Assembly (NCBI RefSeq): GCF_014205215.1
Contig: NZ_JACHNC010000001.1
Span: 8,304,501 to 8,368,500, forward strand
Length of the DNA stretch: 64,000 nucleotides
Direction: 5' to 3'
From: Actinoplanes lobatus
GTDB lineage: Bacteria; Actinomycetota; Actinomycetes; Mycobacteriales; Micromonosporaceae
A model generated the notes under the pieces. It was not told where the DNA came from and did not search any database. It was given only the letters and a program-made list of their open reading frames with translations. The position numbers and the translations under genes were made by a program. Numbering within the stretch: the first letter of the stretch is position 1; every line of letters begins with the position of its first letter. Shown piece by piece: positions 39,143 to 47,440 of the stretch.

Positions 39143-40066
39143 ATGGGAATGCCGGGGCGCTCAGATGCGCATTTGCCGAGGGAGCAGTCTGCGCTGCGTC
39201 TGTCCCTGGTCGCGTCGGCCGTGCTCGCGGTGCTCGGTGTCGGCTGGGGCATGGTCGCGGGCTCCCAGGCCATTCTGCTTGACGGCGTGTATACCTTGAT
39301 CGGCATGGCCTTGACCAGCCTGTCGCTGCGTGCCGCACGGCTGATGGACGCCGGGCCGACACCCCGCTATCCGTTCGGCCGGGAGTCGTTGGCACCACTG
39401 GTCGTCGGTATGCAAGGGCTCGTTCTGCTGGGTACCTGTGTGTACGCCGCGCTCGACGCTACCCGCGTCATCTTTGACGGCGGCGTCGAGAAAGTCTCCC
39501 CGGGATCCATGGCCGCCTACGGCCTGCTCACCGCCGCGGCCGCGCTGGCCGTCCACCGCTACCTGCGGCGCTCGGACCCGGCCTCCGATCTCCTCGACGC
39601 CGAGGCAAGGCAATGGTGGGCCGGCGCCCTGCTCAGCCTGGTAGTCCTGACGGGATCGGTACTCGCGCTGCTGTTCAGCGACCGCCTCGGTTCAGGACCG
39701 CAGCGCTACCTCGACCCGGTGCTGGTGCTGGCGGCCTGCCTACTGCTGGTGCCGCAGCCGGTACGCATGATCAAAACTATGGCCGTCGAACTGCTTGAAG
39801 GCGCCGCTGATCAGCGGGTCCAGCAAGCCGTCAGCGGCAGGATCGACCGGGTCAGCGCACAGTTCAACCTCGACCGGCCGGCACTGCGGGTGGGCAAGAT
39901 AGGACGCAAGCTATACGTGGAGGCCGATTTCATCGTCGAGGCCGGGCATTGGGACATTGCCGACGAGGACCGAGTCCGTCGAGAGGTCGCGTCGCAGCTG
40001 AGTGACCTACCCTACGATGTCTGGCTCAACGTCGAACTGACCACCGACCCGACCCGACTCAAATGA
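39143..40066 (+). CDS. Cation-diffusion-facilitator-like transporter
   Basis: The 307-residue protein has about six hydrophobic helices and a C-terminal cytoplasmic domain, the CDF plan. Helix 2 reads 'QAILLDGVYTLIGMALTSL', keeping the first Asp of the metal site but not the second (normally D-x3-D). Helix 5 reads 'DAEARQWWAGALLSL', where CDF proteins usually have H-x3-D. The canonical zinc/iron site is therefore incomplete, so substrate and even transport activity are uncertain. No metal-responsive operator is obvious upstream. Confidence 0.78.
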   Translation: MGMPGRSDAHLPREQSALRLSLVASAVLAVLGVGWGMVAGSQAILLDGVYTLIGMALTSLSLRAARLMDAGPTPRYPFGRESLAPLVVGMQGLVLLGTCVYAALDATRVIFDGGVEKVSPGSMAAYGLLTAAAALAVHRYLRRSDPASDLLDAEARQWWAGALLSLVVLTGSVLALLFSDRLGSGPQRYLDPVLVLAACLLLVPQPVRMIKTMAVELLEGAADQRVQQAVSGRIDRVSAQFNLDRPALRVGKIGRKLYVEADFIVEAGHWDIADEDRVRREVASQLSDLPYDVWLNVELTTDPTRLK

Positions 40067-40118
40067 TCCGACCGGTCGGCGTGACCGCCACTCGGCAGCC
40101 CGCCGAGACCAGCCGGGC

Positions 40119-40250
40119 GAACGGCTCGGCTCGGCCGCCACCCAGCGGGGCAGCTCCGCAAGGCCTCGCTCAGCCAGCGCCAACGCGTACCCGAAGGGTT
40201 TCGACACCGACCGGACGGTAGGGCGATCACCAACTGTCGCGGCGACCCTG
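40119..40250 (-). pseudogene. Glutaminase fragment
   Basis: One minus frame reads VAATVGDRPTVRSVSKPFGY followed by ALALAERGLAELPRWVAAEPS. This matches the catalytic-serine region of glutaminase (S-x-S-K-P-F) and the stretch after it. The match stops on both sides and it overlaps the end of the next gene, so it is a remnant. Confidence 0.5.
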
Positions 40251-40754
40251 TCGCCTGGCCCCGGTGGCGGCGCTGGCGGCCTGCCTCTTGCGGGCGGCCT
40301 GGCCGGCGCCCGGCGACACGCGCCCCGCCGGTGCGGCCTTCTTGGTGGCCCGCGTCGGCGTGGCACGCTTGCCGGCCGGTCGGGCGCGGACGGTCGGCGG
40401 CGCTGTATTGCGCATTTCCTGTGCCGCCGCGAGGCGCTCGTTCTTCAGCTCCTGCGCGCTGCTCCGGGCGGCCGCGGCCAGGTGTCGGCTGACCCGGGCG
40501 AGTGCGTCCTCGAAGACCTCGGCCTTCTCCGCGTTGCGCAGGTTCTTCGGTCGGGCCTTGCCGCGACCGCCGGACGTGGCGACCCGCGCGCTCGCCTCGC
40601 GGCGGTAGAGGCCGACGTACTTGTCGCGGGCCCGGCGCACCCGGCCGTGCAGTTCGACCAGGCCGTCCTCGTCGGCCCCGATAAGCTGCTCGCGCTCCGT
40701 TTCCCGGAACAGCGCCAGCTCAGTCTCGCTGAGCGAGTTCAGTAGCGCCTTCAA
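40227..40754 (-). CDS. Conserved hypothetical protein with basic C-terminal tail
   Basis: This 175-residue protein has a helical N-terminal half ('LLNSLSETELALFRETERE', 'VELHGRVRRARDKYVGLYRR') and a Lys/Arg/Ala/Pro-rich tail ('AGKRATPTRATKKAAPAGR') like those of nucleic-acid-binding proteins. Similar short proteins with such tails are common in actinobacteria, but I cannot name a function. The tail overlaps the glutaminase remnant. Confidence 0.7.
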   Translation of the reverse strand: MKALLNSLSETELALFRETEREQLIGADEDGLVELHGRVRRARDKYVGLYRREASARVATSGGRGKARPKNLRNAEKAEVFEDALARVSRHLAAAARSSAQELKNERLAAAQEMRNTAPPTVRARPAGKRATPTRATKKAAPAGRVSPGAGQAARKRQAASAATGARRQGRRDSW

Positions 40755-41211
40755 TAGCCACGACCATAAGCCGCCAGTCAGCCCGAGATGTCAAGATTCG
40801 CCAACGGGAGTGGGTCAAGAAGCGGTGGGCGGGCGGCGTCGACATCCCCCGGCGCAGGTCCACAGCCCTCGTACGGTGCCGAGACTGTCGCACTCGAGAT
40901 CGATCACCACGGTCGGGTCGTGCTCGGACGGAGCACGGCGAGCCACAGCTACCGGGCGGCACATTGGATTCGGACGGCGACAGATAGACCGGCCCCGCAA
41001 CTGGCGCACTGTCTTCGGCTTGACGGTGAGTCCTGCTTCGGCGCCAAGCCCTGTGAGCCGGCATGGTCGGCTGATTGCGGCGATGAACAGAATCCCACCT
41101 CGGACAATCGCTCGCGGTTGCCGCCCTGGCAGCTACTCAAGGAGCGCTATTGACAGGATCGCGCGTTAAAGGCGCGGCTTCTGCACGGCCTCCGGGCACT
41201 ACGATTCGGGC
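40755..41211. other. 457-bp stretch without a confident gene
   Basis: Several frames are open on both strands (for example 40788-41153 plus and 40815-41009 minus). None shows a recognisable domain or balanced composition. It may be decayed sequence. Confidence 0.5.
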
Positions 41212-41628
41212 ATGACGGCGCCGACTGGGCGGCCGGTCGAGGATTTCCTCGCCGAAGTGCCGAACGAAGATCGACGGGCCGACGCACGTCGGCTCATCGC
41301 GCTCATGCGTGAGGTCACCGGTGAGGAGCCGGTGATGTGGGGGCCGAGCATCATCGGCTTCGGTCGCTACCACTACCGGTATGACAGTGGCCATGAGGGC
41401 GACAGCGCATTGGCCTGCTTCTCACCGCGCAAACAACACCTCGTGGTCTACCTGATCGGCGGGTTCGCCGACCGGCACGCATCGATGCTCGCACGACTCG
41501 GGCGGCACAAGATCGGCAAGGGCTGCCTCTACCTGAGGAGCCTCGACGACGTCGATCTGGCTGTCCTGCGCGAACTGGTCGAGCGCTCGGTACGGGTGCG
41601 GAGGGGCGTCGATCAAACCTCTTCCTGA
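41212..41628 (+). CDS. DUF1801-family protein
   Basis: The 138-residue protein has the YdhG/DUF1801 fold signature: 'RRADARRLIALMREVTGEEP' followed by 'VMWGPSIIGFGRYHYRY' and 'LACFSPRKQHLVVYLIG'. It ends with 'GKGCLYLRSLDDVDLAVL'. The biochemical function of this family is not established. It is a single gene followed by a strong hairpin. Confidence 0.9.
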   Translation: MTAPTGRPVEDFLAEVPNEDRRADARRLIALMREVTGEEPVMWGPSIIGFGRYHYRYDSGHEGDSALACFSPRKQHLVVYLIGGFADRHASMLARLGRHKIGKGCLYLRSLDDVDLAVLRELVERSVRVRRGVDQTSS

Positions 41629-41840
41629 TCTATCCGGACGTACGGATGGGGCTCACCACCGTGGCTACCGGCCGCTTGCGGTGTCGAAGGGCCCGGCCTG
41701 CCGGGCCCTTCGAGCTCGAGCAGGCGGGTGGCCTCCTCGTCGTGGGTTCGATCGGTGGGCTTGAGATCCACGCGCGTCCGGTTCTTCACCGTCTTGGTGC
41801 CGGGCACTTGGACGAAGAGCCCCGCCCCGAAACGGACCTA
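41613..41840 (-). pseudogene. C-terminal remnant of a VOC/glyoxalase-like gene
   Basis: The minus frame reads VRFGAGLFVQVPGTKTVKNR followed by TRVDLKPTDRTHDEEATRLL. It matches the family pattern 'VPEPKTVKNRxHLDL'. An in-frame TAG lies immediately upstream at about 41840 and the N-terminal domain is missing, so this is a gene remnant. Confidence 0.55.
41684..41713. terminator. Hairpin terminator
   Basis: tcgaagggcccgg and ccgggcccttcga are perfect 13-bp arms around a 4-base loop (cctg). They lie about 55 bp after the DUF1801 stop. Confidence 0.75.
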
Positions 41841-41857
41841 GCCTTCCTACCGCCCGC

Positions 41858-42682
41858 TCAGGAGCATTGGAAGATCATGGTGGGCGGGTTCTGCGGGCAG
41901 CGCGGGCAGGTGAAGAAGTAGTTCGCGCCGACGTCGCCGAGGCAGAGTCCCGCGTCCATGCCGCCGTCCACGGCACCCGCGGGCCTCCAGCGGCGCCACG
42001 ACTCGCCGTCCCATTCCCGGGAGGCGACAGTCACCAGGTGGGACATGGTGGTGCCGCAGTCACACACCGGGTACTGCGGGTCCTGGATCCACTCCGGCCA
42101 GCCGCCCGCCTTGGTGCCATCGGCGGCGCTGAGGTGCGCGAAGTAGCTCCACCCGCGCTCCTGCGCCCACCCCTCTACCCGATCGCGCAGGTCGTCATCG
42201 AGTTCCCAGGCGTCGGGCAGTTCCCGGACCCGCTCGGGACTCAGCGAGCAGGCCACCGGCACGTGATCCTCTTCGACGGCCTCGTCGTCCGGCGGCTCCG
42301 GATTGTCGAGCAGTTCGCCGATCGAGGCCTCCGCGCGCCACCGCACGAGCGGCAGCGGCCGGCAGTCGTCGTCGTGCAGCGCCGGGCACCACAGCAGCTG
42401 GAAGACGTCCGTGCCGCCGGGAAACACCAGCTCGGGCACGTCCCGCGCGAAGATCTGCAGAACCGCGACCATGACGATCGGCTCGTCGTGGTCCTCCTCG
42501 GACTCGCACACCGGCCAGGCCTCCCCCACTGGCCACAGCAGCGGCCCGCCCAGCGAACTCTCCCGCACCCCCGGATCCGCCCGCCGCGGATGCAACCGCA
42601 CCGTGGTCTTCCACCTGCCCGCGAACTCCGGAAACGCACCCTCCACATCCAGTGGCGGCGATGGTGTGACGATGCTTCCCAT
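41858..42682 (-). CDS. DUF1963-like protein
   Basis: This 274-residue protein resembles DUF1963 (YwqG-like) proteins: 'SSLGGPLLWPVGEAWPVCES', 'MVAVLQIFARDVPELVFPG' and 'DVFQLLWCPALHDDDCRPL'. A C-terminal part has 'YPVCDCGTTMSHLVTV' and a CxxC pair in 'YFFTCPRCPQNPPT' that may bind zinc. The ATG at 42682 has a GGAG site 7 bp upstream. Its function is unknown; relatives occur near immunity-type genes. Confidence 0.83.
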   Translation of the reverse strand: MGSIVTPSPPLDVEGAFPEFAGRWKTTVRLHPRRADPGVRESSLGGPLLWPVGEAWPVCESEEDHDEPIVMVAVLQIFARDVPELVFPGGTDVFQLLWCPALHDDDCRPLPLVRWRAEASIGELLDNPEPPDDEAVEEDHVPVACSLSPERVRELPDAWELDDDLRDRVEGWAQERGWSYFAHLSAADGTKAGGWPEWIQDPQYPVCDCGTTMSHLVTVASREWDGESWRRWRPAGAVDGGMDAGLCLGDVGANYFFTCPRCPQNPPTMIFQCS

Positions 42683-42778
42683 GTGAACACTCCCCGTTCG
42701 GCCAACCCGACCGGGGCACTGTATACGCGGGGTCCGACAACAACGCCCCATCACAACCCGTGCCGTCCCCGAACACAG

Positions 42779-42795
42779 TTCTGCCTCATCTGCTG
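42779..42795 (+). promoter_or_regulatory. PopR-like half-site upstream of the clpP pair
   Basis: TTCTGCC at 42779-42785 equals one half of the Streptomyces PopR box (TTCTGCC-3N-GGCAGAA); the other half (tctgctg) is poorly conserved. The same heptamer occurs upstream of the regulator gene at 44519. Confidence 0.35.
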
Positions 42796-42876
42796 ACCGC
42801 AGATCGGCTTGGCCGGCGGGCGCCATCGCGCTGAAGGTGGAGTCGACACGCAGAGCCGAGCCGGAGGAGAACAGCC

Positions 42877-43503
42877 ATGCACCCATTCACTGCCGCGACG
42901 CCAGGCGGAACCGGGTCCGTCGACGACCAGCTGTCCGTCCAGTTGCTGCACCAGCGCATCATCGTGCTCGGGGCCGAGGTCGACGACCCGATCGCCAACC
43001 GGATCTGCGGGCAGCTGCTGCTGTTGTCCGCGGAGAACCCGCTGAGTACCATCAACCTGTACATCAACTCGCCGGGCGGTTCGGTCACCGCCGGGCTGGC
43101 GATCTACGACACCATGCGGCTGATCCCCAACGACGTCAGCACGCTGGCCCTCGGGCTCGCCGGGAGCATGGGGCAGTTCCTGCTCACCGCGGGCACCCCG
43201 GGCAAGCGGTACGCGCTGCCGCACGCCCAGATCCTGATGCACCAGGGCTCGGCCGGGTTCGGCGGCACCGCGGCGGACGTGGAGATCTACGCCAATCAGC
43301 TGGAGCGGCTCGGCCACACGCTGCTGCGCCTGACCGCCGAGCACACCGGGCAGCCCATTGACACGGTCGAACGCGACAGCAGGCGTGATCGTTGGTTCAC
43401 CGCCGAGGAGGCCCTCGAGTACGGCCTCATCGACCGGGTCCTCGACAGCGTCGACGACGTACGTCCCGAGGTGGCCAGCCAGCCGATGGGGCTGAGCGCA
43501 TGA
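42877..43503 (+). CDS. clpP: ATP-dependent Clp protease proteolytic subunit
   Basis: The 208-residue ClpP has the catalytic Ser in '[14 protein letters not shown]', His in '[11 protein letters not shown]' and Asp in '[19 protein letters not shown]' (first or second Asp). '[20 protein letters not shown]' is the family signature. It assembles into barrel rings that degrade proteins fed by Clp ATPases. The ATG follows GGAGGAG and the gene overlaps the second clpP by ATGA. No clpX or clpC gene is nearby, as in the Streptomyces clpP3-clpP4 pair. Confidence 0.95.
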   Translation: MHPFTAATPGGTGSVDDQLSVQLLHQRIIVLGAEVDDPIANRICGQLLLLSAENPLSTINLYINSPGGSVTAGLAIYDTMRLIPNDVSTLALGLAGSMGQFLLTAGTPGKRYALPHAQILMHQGSAGFGGTAADVEIYANQLERLGHTLLRLTAEHTGQPIDTVERDSRRDRWFTAEEALEYGLIDRVLDSVDDVRPEVASQPMGLSA

Positions 43504-44114
43504 GCCACTACACCATCCCGACCGTCGTCGAGAAGACGCCGAACGGGGAACGCGCCTTCGACATCTACTCCCGGCTGCTGTCGGACCGGATCATCTTCCT
43601 CGGCACCGAGATCGACGACGGGGTCGCCAACGTGGTGATCGCACAGCTGATCCATTTGGAATCGACCGGGGAACAGGAGATCGGGCTGTACATCAACTCC
43701 CCGGGCGGCTCCTTCAGCGCGCTGACGGCGATCTACGACACCATGCACTTCGTCCGGTGCGACATCGCCACCATCTGCGTCGGCCAGGCCGCGTCGGCGT
43801 CCGCGGCGCTGCTCGCTGCCGGCACACCGGGCAAGCGGTCGGTGCTGCGGCACGCGAAGGTGACCCTGCACCAGCCGTCCGGCCACGCCCGCGGCACGCT
43901 GCCGGACCTGGCCGTGGAGGCCAAGGAGGTGGCCAAGGTCCGGGCCGAGATGGATCAGATCCTGGCCGAGCACACCGGTCATTCGATCGCCAGGATCCGG
44001 GAGGACACCGACCGCCGGATGACCTTGGCGGCCCCCGACGCCGTCGCCTACGGCCTCGCCGATCGGGTCATCACCCGGCGCGAACCACGCGGCTACCGGC
44101 TCAACGCCGCCTGA
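43500..44114 (+). CDS. clpP: Second ClpP subunit
   Basis: The 204-residue ClpP paralogue has Ser in '[20 protein letters not shown]', His in '[13 protein letters not shown]' and Asp in '[19 protein letters not shown]'. It begins in the stop codon of the first clpP and probably forms a mixed ClpP complex with it. Its stop codon meets the stop of the convergent regulator in an 18-bp palindrome. Confidence 0.95.
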   Translation: MSHYTIPTVVEKTPNGERAFDIYSRLLSDRIIFLGTEIDDGVANVVIAQLIHLESTGEQEIGLYINSPGGSFSALTAIYDTMHFVRCDIATICVGQAASASAALLAAGTPGKRSVLRHAKVTLHQPSGHARGTLPDLAVEAKEVAKVRAEMDQILAEHTGHSIARIREDTDRRMTLAAPDAVAYGLADRVITRREPRGYRLNAA

Positions 44115-44123
44115 TCAGGCGGC
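44106..44123. terminator. Palindrome spanning two convergent stop codons
   Basis: gccgcctga and tcaggcggc form a perfect 18-bp palindrome that contains both stop codons, so no base separates the two genes. It may serve as a compact bidirectional terminator. Confidence 0.4.
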
Positions 44124-44468
44124 CAGCAGGACGACATCGCCGGACCGGGAGCCGCGCGGCGCGTGTGCCGCGCGGCGCAGCCGGGCCGTCTCCAGCCGGA
44201 GAACCGGGGCGCGATGCGCCGTAAGGTCACGCCCCACCTCGGCCAGCAGGTCGGCCAGCCCGATGCCCAGCGAGTCGCAGACGGCGGCCACGATCTCCGA
44301 ACTCGCCTCCTTGCGGCCGCGCTCCACCTCGGACAGGTACTGCACCGAGACGCACGCGTCCCGGGCGACCTCGGCAAGGGTCCGCTCCTGCTCCAGCCGA
44401 CGGCGCCGCAGCACCTCGCCGAGCAGGGTGCGCAACAGAGGCCGCGGTCGGTACGTCACGTCTGCCAT
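44115..44468 (-). CDS. XRE-family activator of ClgR/PopR type
   Basis: The 117-residue protein has a Cro/C1-type HTH with the ClgR/PopR core 'VSVQYLSEVERGRKEASSEI' followed by 'VAAVCDSLGIGLADLLAEVG'. It ends in LLAA. In Streptomyces, PopR and ClgR activate clpP genes and are themselves degraded by ClpP through a C-terminal Ala-Ala. Its place next to the clpP pair and its LAA end fit that feedback loop. ATG 44468 is chosen because MADVTYRPRPLLRTLLGE is the usual start. Confidence 0.9.
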   Translation of the reverse strand: MADVTYRPRPLLRTLLGEVLRRRRLEQERTLAEVARDACVSVQYLSEVERGRKEASSEIVAAVCDSLGIGLADLLAEVGRDLTAHRAPVLRLETARLRRAAHAPRGSRSGDVVLLAA

Positions 44469-44518
44469 GCGCCGACGGTAGTGAGCCGTCGCCGTCGCCG
44501 ACACCCGATCGGGCCCGG

Positions 44519-44550
44519 TTCTGCCAGCAGCGTAGGAGCCGTATGCAGAA
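44519..44550 (-). promoter_or_regulatory. Possible autoregulatory site upstream of the XRE gene
   Basis: TTCTGCC at 44519-44525 repeats the heptamer found before clpP; a distant GCAGAA at 44545-44550 gives a 6-bp inverted repeat. This is weak evidence alone. Confidence 0.3.
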
Positions 44551-44593
44551 GTCCGGTCACGGCCTCCGGATCATCCGCCCGTAGGCTGCGGCG

Positions 44594-45154
44594 ATGCGGA
44601 AAGGATCTCGGGTGACGACGAGCAGGCGACGACAGTGGGTCATGCTGGCCACGGTGCTGGCGCTCGGCACCACGGCGTGCGACGACAACTCGCCACCGAA
44701 CGCAATCGTCGGTTCGCCCGTCGCCGCGGCCGCCACCGAACGGGCCGTCCGGGCGCTGGAGGCCGACCCCGGTTTCGCCGGAGAGGTCGTCCAGGCCGAT
44801 GGCCGCTGGCATCCGCTCTGCGCAGCCCGGCCGATGGGGATCTCACCGGACTCGGCCGACGCCGAGGACGTGACGACCGTCTACGCCTGGGTCTACTGCA
44901 AGTGGGTCCCGGAGGGCGCGGGCACCACATCGCCGCCGGATCCGGGTGGCCTTCCCGCGCTCGCCTCGCCGGTCGTAGTGCACCTGGGCGACAACCTGCT
45001 CTACGAGTTGCCGCAGGACGGTGAGGAGTACGAGCAGTCGATCGCCGAGATCTTTCCGGCGAACCTCCGGAAGGCCGCCGTCGACGGCAGCCCGGAGGGG
45101 AGCACGGCGATCCGGGAACTGGACGCCCGGGTCGCCCGGGAGCTGAGCCGATAA
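44594..45154 (+). CDS. Putative lipoprotein
   Basis: The 186-residue protein has a basic N-terminus, a hydrophobic stretch (WVMLATVLALGTTAC) and a lipobox ending at Cys29, so it is probably anchored to the outer face of the membrane. Two more Cys (HPLCAARP, VYCKWVPEG) could form a disulfide. Homologous features to 36668-37189 are limited to 'VTTVYAWVYCKW' versus 'VTAVYGFHLCGV' and a similar C-terminal acidic helix. No function is recognised. A GTG at 44612 is an alternative start. Confidence 0.78.
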   Translation: MRKGSRVTTSRRRQWVMLATVLALGTTACDDNSPPNAIVGSPVAAAATERAVRALEADPGFAGEVVQADGRWHPLCAARPMGISPDSADAEDVTTVYAWVYCKWVPEGAGTTSPPDPGGLPALASPVVVHLGDNLLYELPQDGEEYEQSIAEIFPANLRKAAVDGSPEGSTAIRELDARVARELSR

Positions 45155-45318
45155 CCGAGAACGGAAGCCCGGTCCGCATTCTCCTATCGCCAACCGCGCG
45201 GCGTCTCCCGGTTCACCCGCGCTGACGCCGTTCCTGGCCGCGACTTGGTACGACGCCACCGCATCGGGCCTTGATCTTGCTGCTCGACAAGGTCTGCGGG
45301 TCAGGCGTGCGAGCGAAC

Positions 45319-46206
45319 TCAAGGAAGTACGGGTAGTGCGGCGAAGACGGTGTCCCAGTGGCCGAAGGTTGTGGTGCCGTGGCCCGCGTTCGGGAAGGTC
45401 ACGAAGGTGGGGTTGGGAAGGCGCGCGGCCAGCCAGCGGCCGTTGGCTTCGGGCACCAGGCTGTCGCGGTCGCCGTAGTAGAGGTGAACCGGACAGCGCA
45501 CCGCGGTGACGTCGATGTCCCAGGGGCCGCCCCAGGCCAGGTTGTCCCGGGCGTACCCGTCGGCGTTGCTGAGTGCCTCGCGCATGTCGACGGCCCAGCA
45601 GCGGCGAACCTCGGGGGTGAGCCAGGTGAGCTCGGTTGCCGGGATGCCGTCGAAGTAGGCGGCGACCATCGCGTCGTCGTCAGCGATGTCGAGCAGTGCC
45701 ACATCGGGGGCCAGGTCGGACCGGAAGCCTGCGAGGGCGGCGTTCAGGTCGCCGGCGTCGGCCAGCGCGAGCAGGTCACGTTCGTGGTCGTCGGGATCGT
45801 GGGGCAGGGCGAGACGCCACGGTCCGATGCCGCCGACAACGGCTACCGCGGTGACCCGTTCGGGCGCGGCCAGAGCGGTGGCGAGTGCGTAGGGTCCGCC
45901 ACCGGAAAGCCCGACGGTGCCGAACCTGGCTACTTCCAGGGCGTCGGCGATCGCGATCGCGTCGGCGCCGACCGAGGCGAGGCTCGGCGAGGTGTTCGGC
46001 GTGCGGCCGTAGCCTGGCCGGTTGAAGGAGATCAGGCGGATCCCATGGTCGCGTGCGGCATCGCTCAACGGCGTCGCCTGGTGTCGTGAGCTGGGCGTGC
46101 CGTGGTGAAAGAGCACCGGCCGCCCGCCGAGGTCGCCACCCTCCAGCACCGGAACCTGCCGTCCACCCGCGAGCGTGATGATGCGTTCCCGTGCCTCGGC
46201 CGTCAT
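45319..46206 (-). CDS. Alpha/beta hydrolase
   Basis: This 295-residue protein has the oxyanion motif 'PVLFHHGTPSSRHQATPL', the strand-helix 'LISFNRPGYGRTP', the nucleophile elbow 'GTVGLSGGGPYALATAL' with Ser, Asp in 'YYGDRDSLVPEANG' and His in 'FPNAGHGTTTFG'. The order and spacing fit epoxide-hydrolase/haloperoxidase-like enzymes. The substrate is unknown. Confidence 0.92.
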   Translation of the reverse strand: MTAEARERIITLAGGRQVPVLEGGDLGGRPVLFHHGTPSSRHQATPLSDAARDHGIRLISFNRPGYGRTPNTSPSLASVGADAIAIADALEVARFGTVGLSGGGPYALATALAAPERVTAVAVVGGIGPWRLALPHDPDDHERDLLALADAGDLNAALAGFRSDLAPDVALLDIADDDAMVAAYFDGIPATELTWLTPEVRRCWAVDMREALSNADGYARDNLAWGGPWDIDVTAVRCPVHLYYGDRDSLVPEANGRWLAARLPNPTFVTFPNAGHGTTTFGHWDTVFAALPVLP

Positions 46207-46359
46207 GCCCGCAATCTAGATCAACAAAATTCGAGAGCCGCCCCGAGGGGCCTCTGCATGGTTACTCACAGCGACGCCCGCAAGACCCGCATCACGGCAT
46301 GTGACTTCGTTGCCGGTAGGGATTCCGGATGCTGAGACCTGCCGCCGTATGCTGCCGGA

Positions 46360-46866
46360 ATGGCGTCGTTCACCGAGCAGGAGACCGAGCGGCAGTGGGA
46401 TTACGAGCTGCTCTACGACGGTGCGGTCACCGGCTTCATCAGTGAGGCGATGCTCGACCATGTAATCACCGAGCTGGTGAGTCTCGGGTACGGCATTGCC
46501 GAGGTTCGCGGCGGGACCGGTGCGCCGATGCTGCTGAAGCTGCTCGAATCCGTCCCGGCACACTATGACTACGCGGTCGGCAACCTCAGCGCGACGATGG
46601 ATGCGCTCCGTTATCTCGACCTCAGCGGGCGTACTGGTTGGGCGCTCGTCATCCGCCGTTTCGACGAGACGTTCGCGGCTGATCCTGACTGGGCGCGTGG
46701 GCTATGTGACGTCGTCACCCGGGCGTCGTACGAGCACCTGCTCAAGGGCGACCGGTTCCTGATGCTGGTACAGAGCCCGGTCGAGCTTCCGCTCGGTGAA
46801 CTCGGTGGCGAGCGTCCGGCTTGGCGCACGCGCGAGCCTCATTCTCACCACGCCGAAAGCCAGTAA
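46360..46866 (+). CDS. Barstar-like protein
   Basis: The 168-residue protein has a barstar-like core: 'HYDYAVGNLSATMDALRYLD' then 'GWALVIRRFDETFA' and 'DRFLMLVQSPVELPLGELGG'. Barstar relatives bind and inhibit secreted ribonucleases and are used as immunity proteins. No matching ribonuclease is seen nearby, so it may be an orphan immunity gene. The C-terminal His-rich end (EPHSHHAESQ) may be non-native. It marks the left side of the accessory region. Confidence 0.6.
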   Translation: MASFTEQETERQWDYELLYDGAVTGFISEAMLDHVITELVSLGYGIAEVRGGTGAPMLLKLLESVPAHYDYAVGNLSATMDALRYLDLSGRTGWALVIRRFDETFAADPDWARGLCDVVTRASYEHLLKGDRFLMLVQSPVELPLGELGGERPAWRTREPHSHHAESQ

Positions 46867-46920
46867 CTCGAAACAAGCAAGGCCAACCGGCGTCCGGATC
46901 ACGACCACGTGAGGGCGTTG

Positions 46921-47011
46921 CGGACCGAAGGGGATTCGAACCCCTGGTGGGGCATGGCACGCCAGTGGCCCCACGCGTTCCAAGCCGCCGTGCGTACCCG
47001 GCTGCCGGCTC
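46921..47011 (-). tRNA. Degenerate class II tRNA-like sequence
   Basis: On the minus strand a perfect T-arm (aggggttcgaatcccct, 46929-46945) is followed by TCGGTCC, which can pair with GAGCCGG at 47005-47011 except for one mismatch. Between them a hairpin with GGGGC/GCCCC arms looks like a long variable arm, and CTTGGAA resembles an anticodon loop. The anticodon stem does not form, so it is probably a tRNA pseudogene or integration scar of Ser/Leu type. Confidence 0.35.
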
Positions 47012-47056
47012 ATCGACGCTGCAATAACCCGGCTCTGCCACCGGCCCACCGCAGTA

Positions 47057-47179
47057 TCACCGCAACGGGTGCAGCGCAAGGTCAAGCTCGCACGCGAGCC
47101 GGCGGACCGTCGTCGACTTGCCGGATCCCGGTGTGCCACCGACCCAGAACATCGGCACGCTCGTCACCATCCGCACCAT
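47057..47179 (-). pseudogene. Truncated P-loop ATPase/kinase gene
   Basis: A 40-codon minus frame reads MVRMVTSVPMFWVGGTPGSG and continues KSTTVRRLACELDLALHPLR before a stop. It has a full Walker A motif (GTPGSGKST) in the context of actinobacterial 'WVGGxPGxGKST' kinases, but all later motifs are missing. The break lies just beside the tRNA-like sequence. Confidence 0.6.
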
Positions 47180-47440
47180 GCTGCCAGACGACCACCAGGC
47201 GCTGGCCGCGCACCTTCATCAAGGACTCTCGCTCATCGGCACAGCCGCGAGCCGAGCTGCCGCAGCGGCCGGTTTGCCTATTGATCGCCGGCGCCCATCT
47301 GGGCGATCGACGCCGAACAGCACAGATGATCGGATGCCCAACGAACGACGCTCGGCAGCCAATCTTTGACCGCCAGGCTGATGCGCAGTGGTTGGCAAAT
47401 CGGAAGGGTTGATCGGCAACTCTATATCTCTGGAGCGCCC

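Noticed and set aside
42820..42835. ClgR-type operator (gcgccatcgcgc) before clpP
   Set aside because: The spacing between the CGC and GCG halves is one base shorter than the consensus, and such strings are common at this GC content.
46922..47047. A 126-nt tRNA using the GGGCCGG stretch at 47041-47047 as the 5' acceptor
   Set aside because: All seven acceptor pairs form, but the length is far beyond a normal tRNA; the shorter 91-nt reading is listed instead with low confidence.
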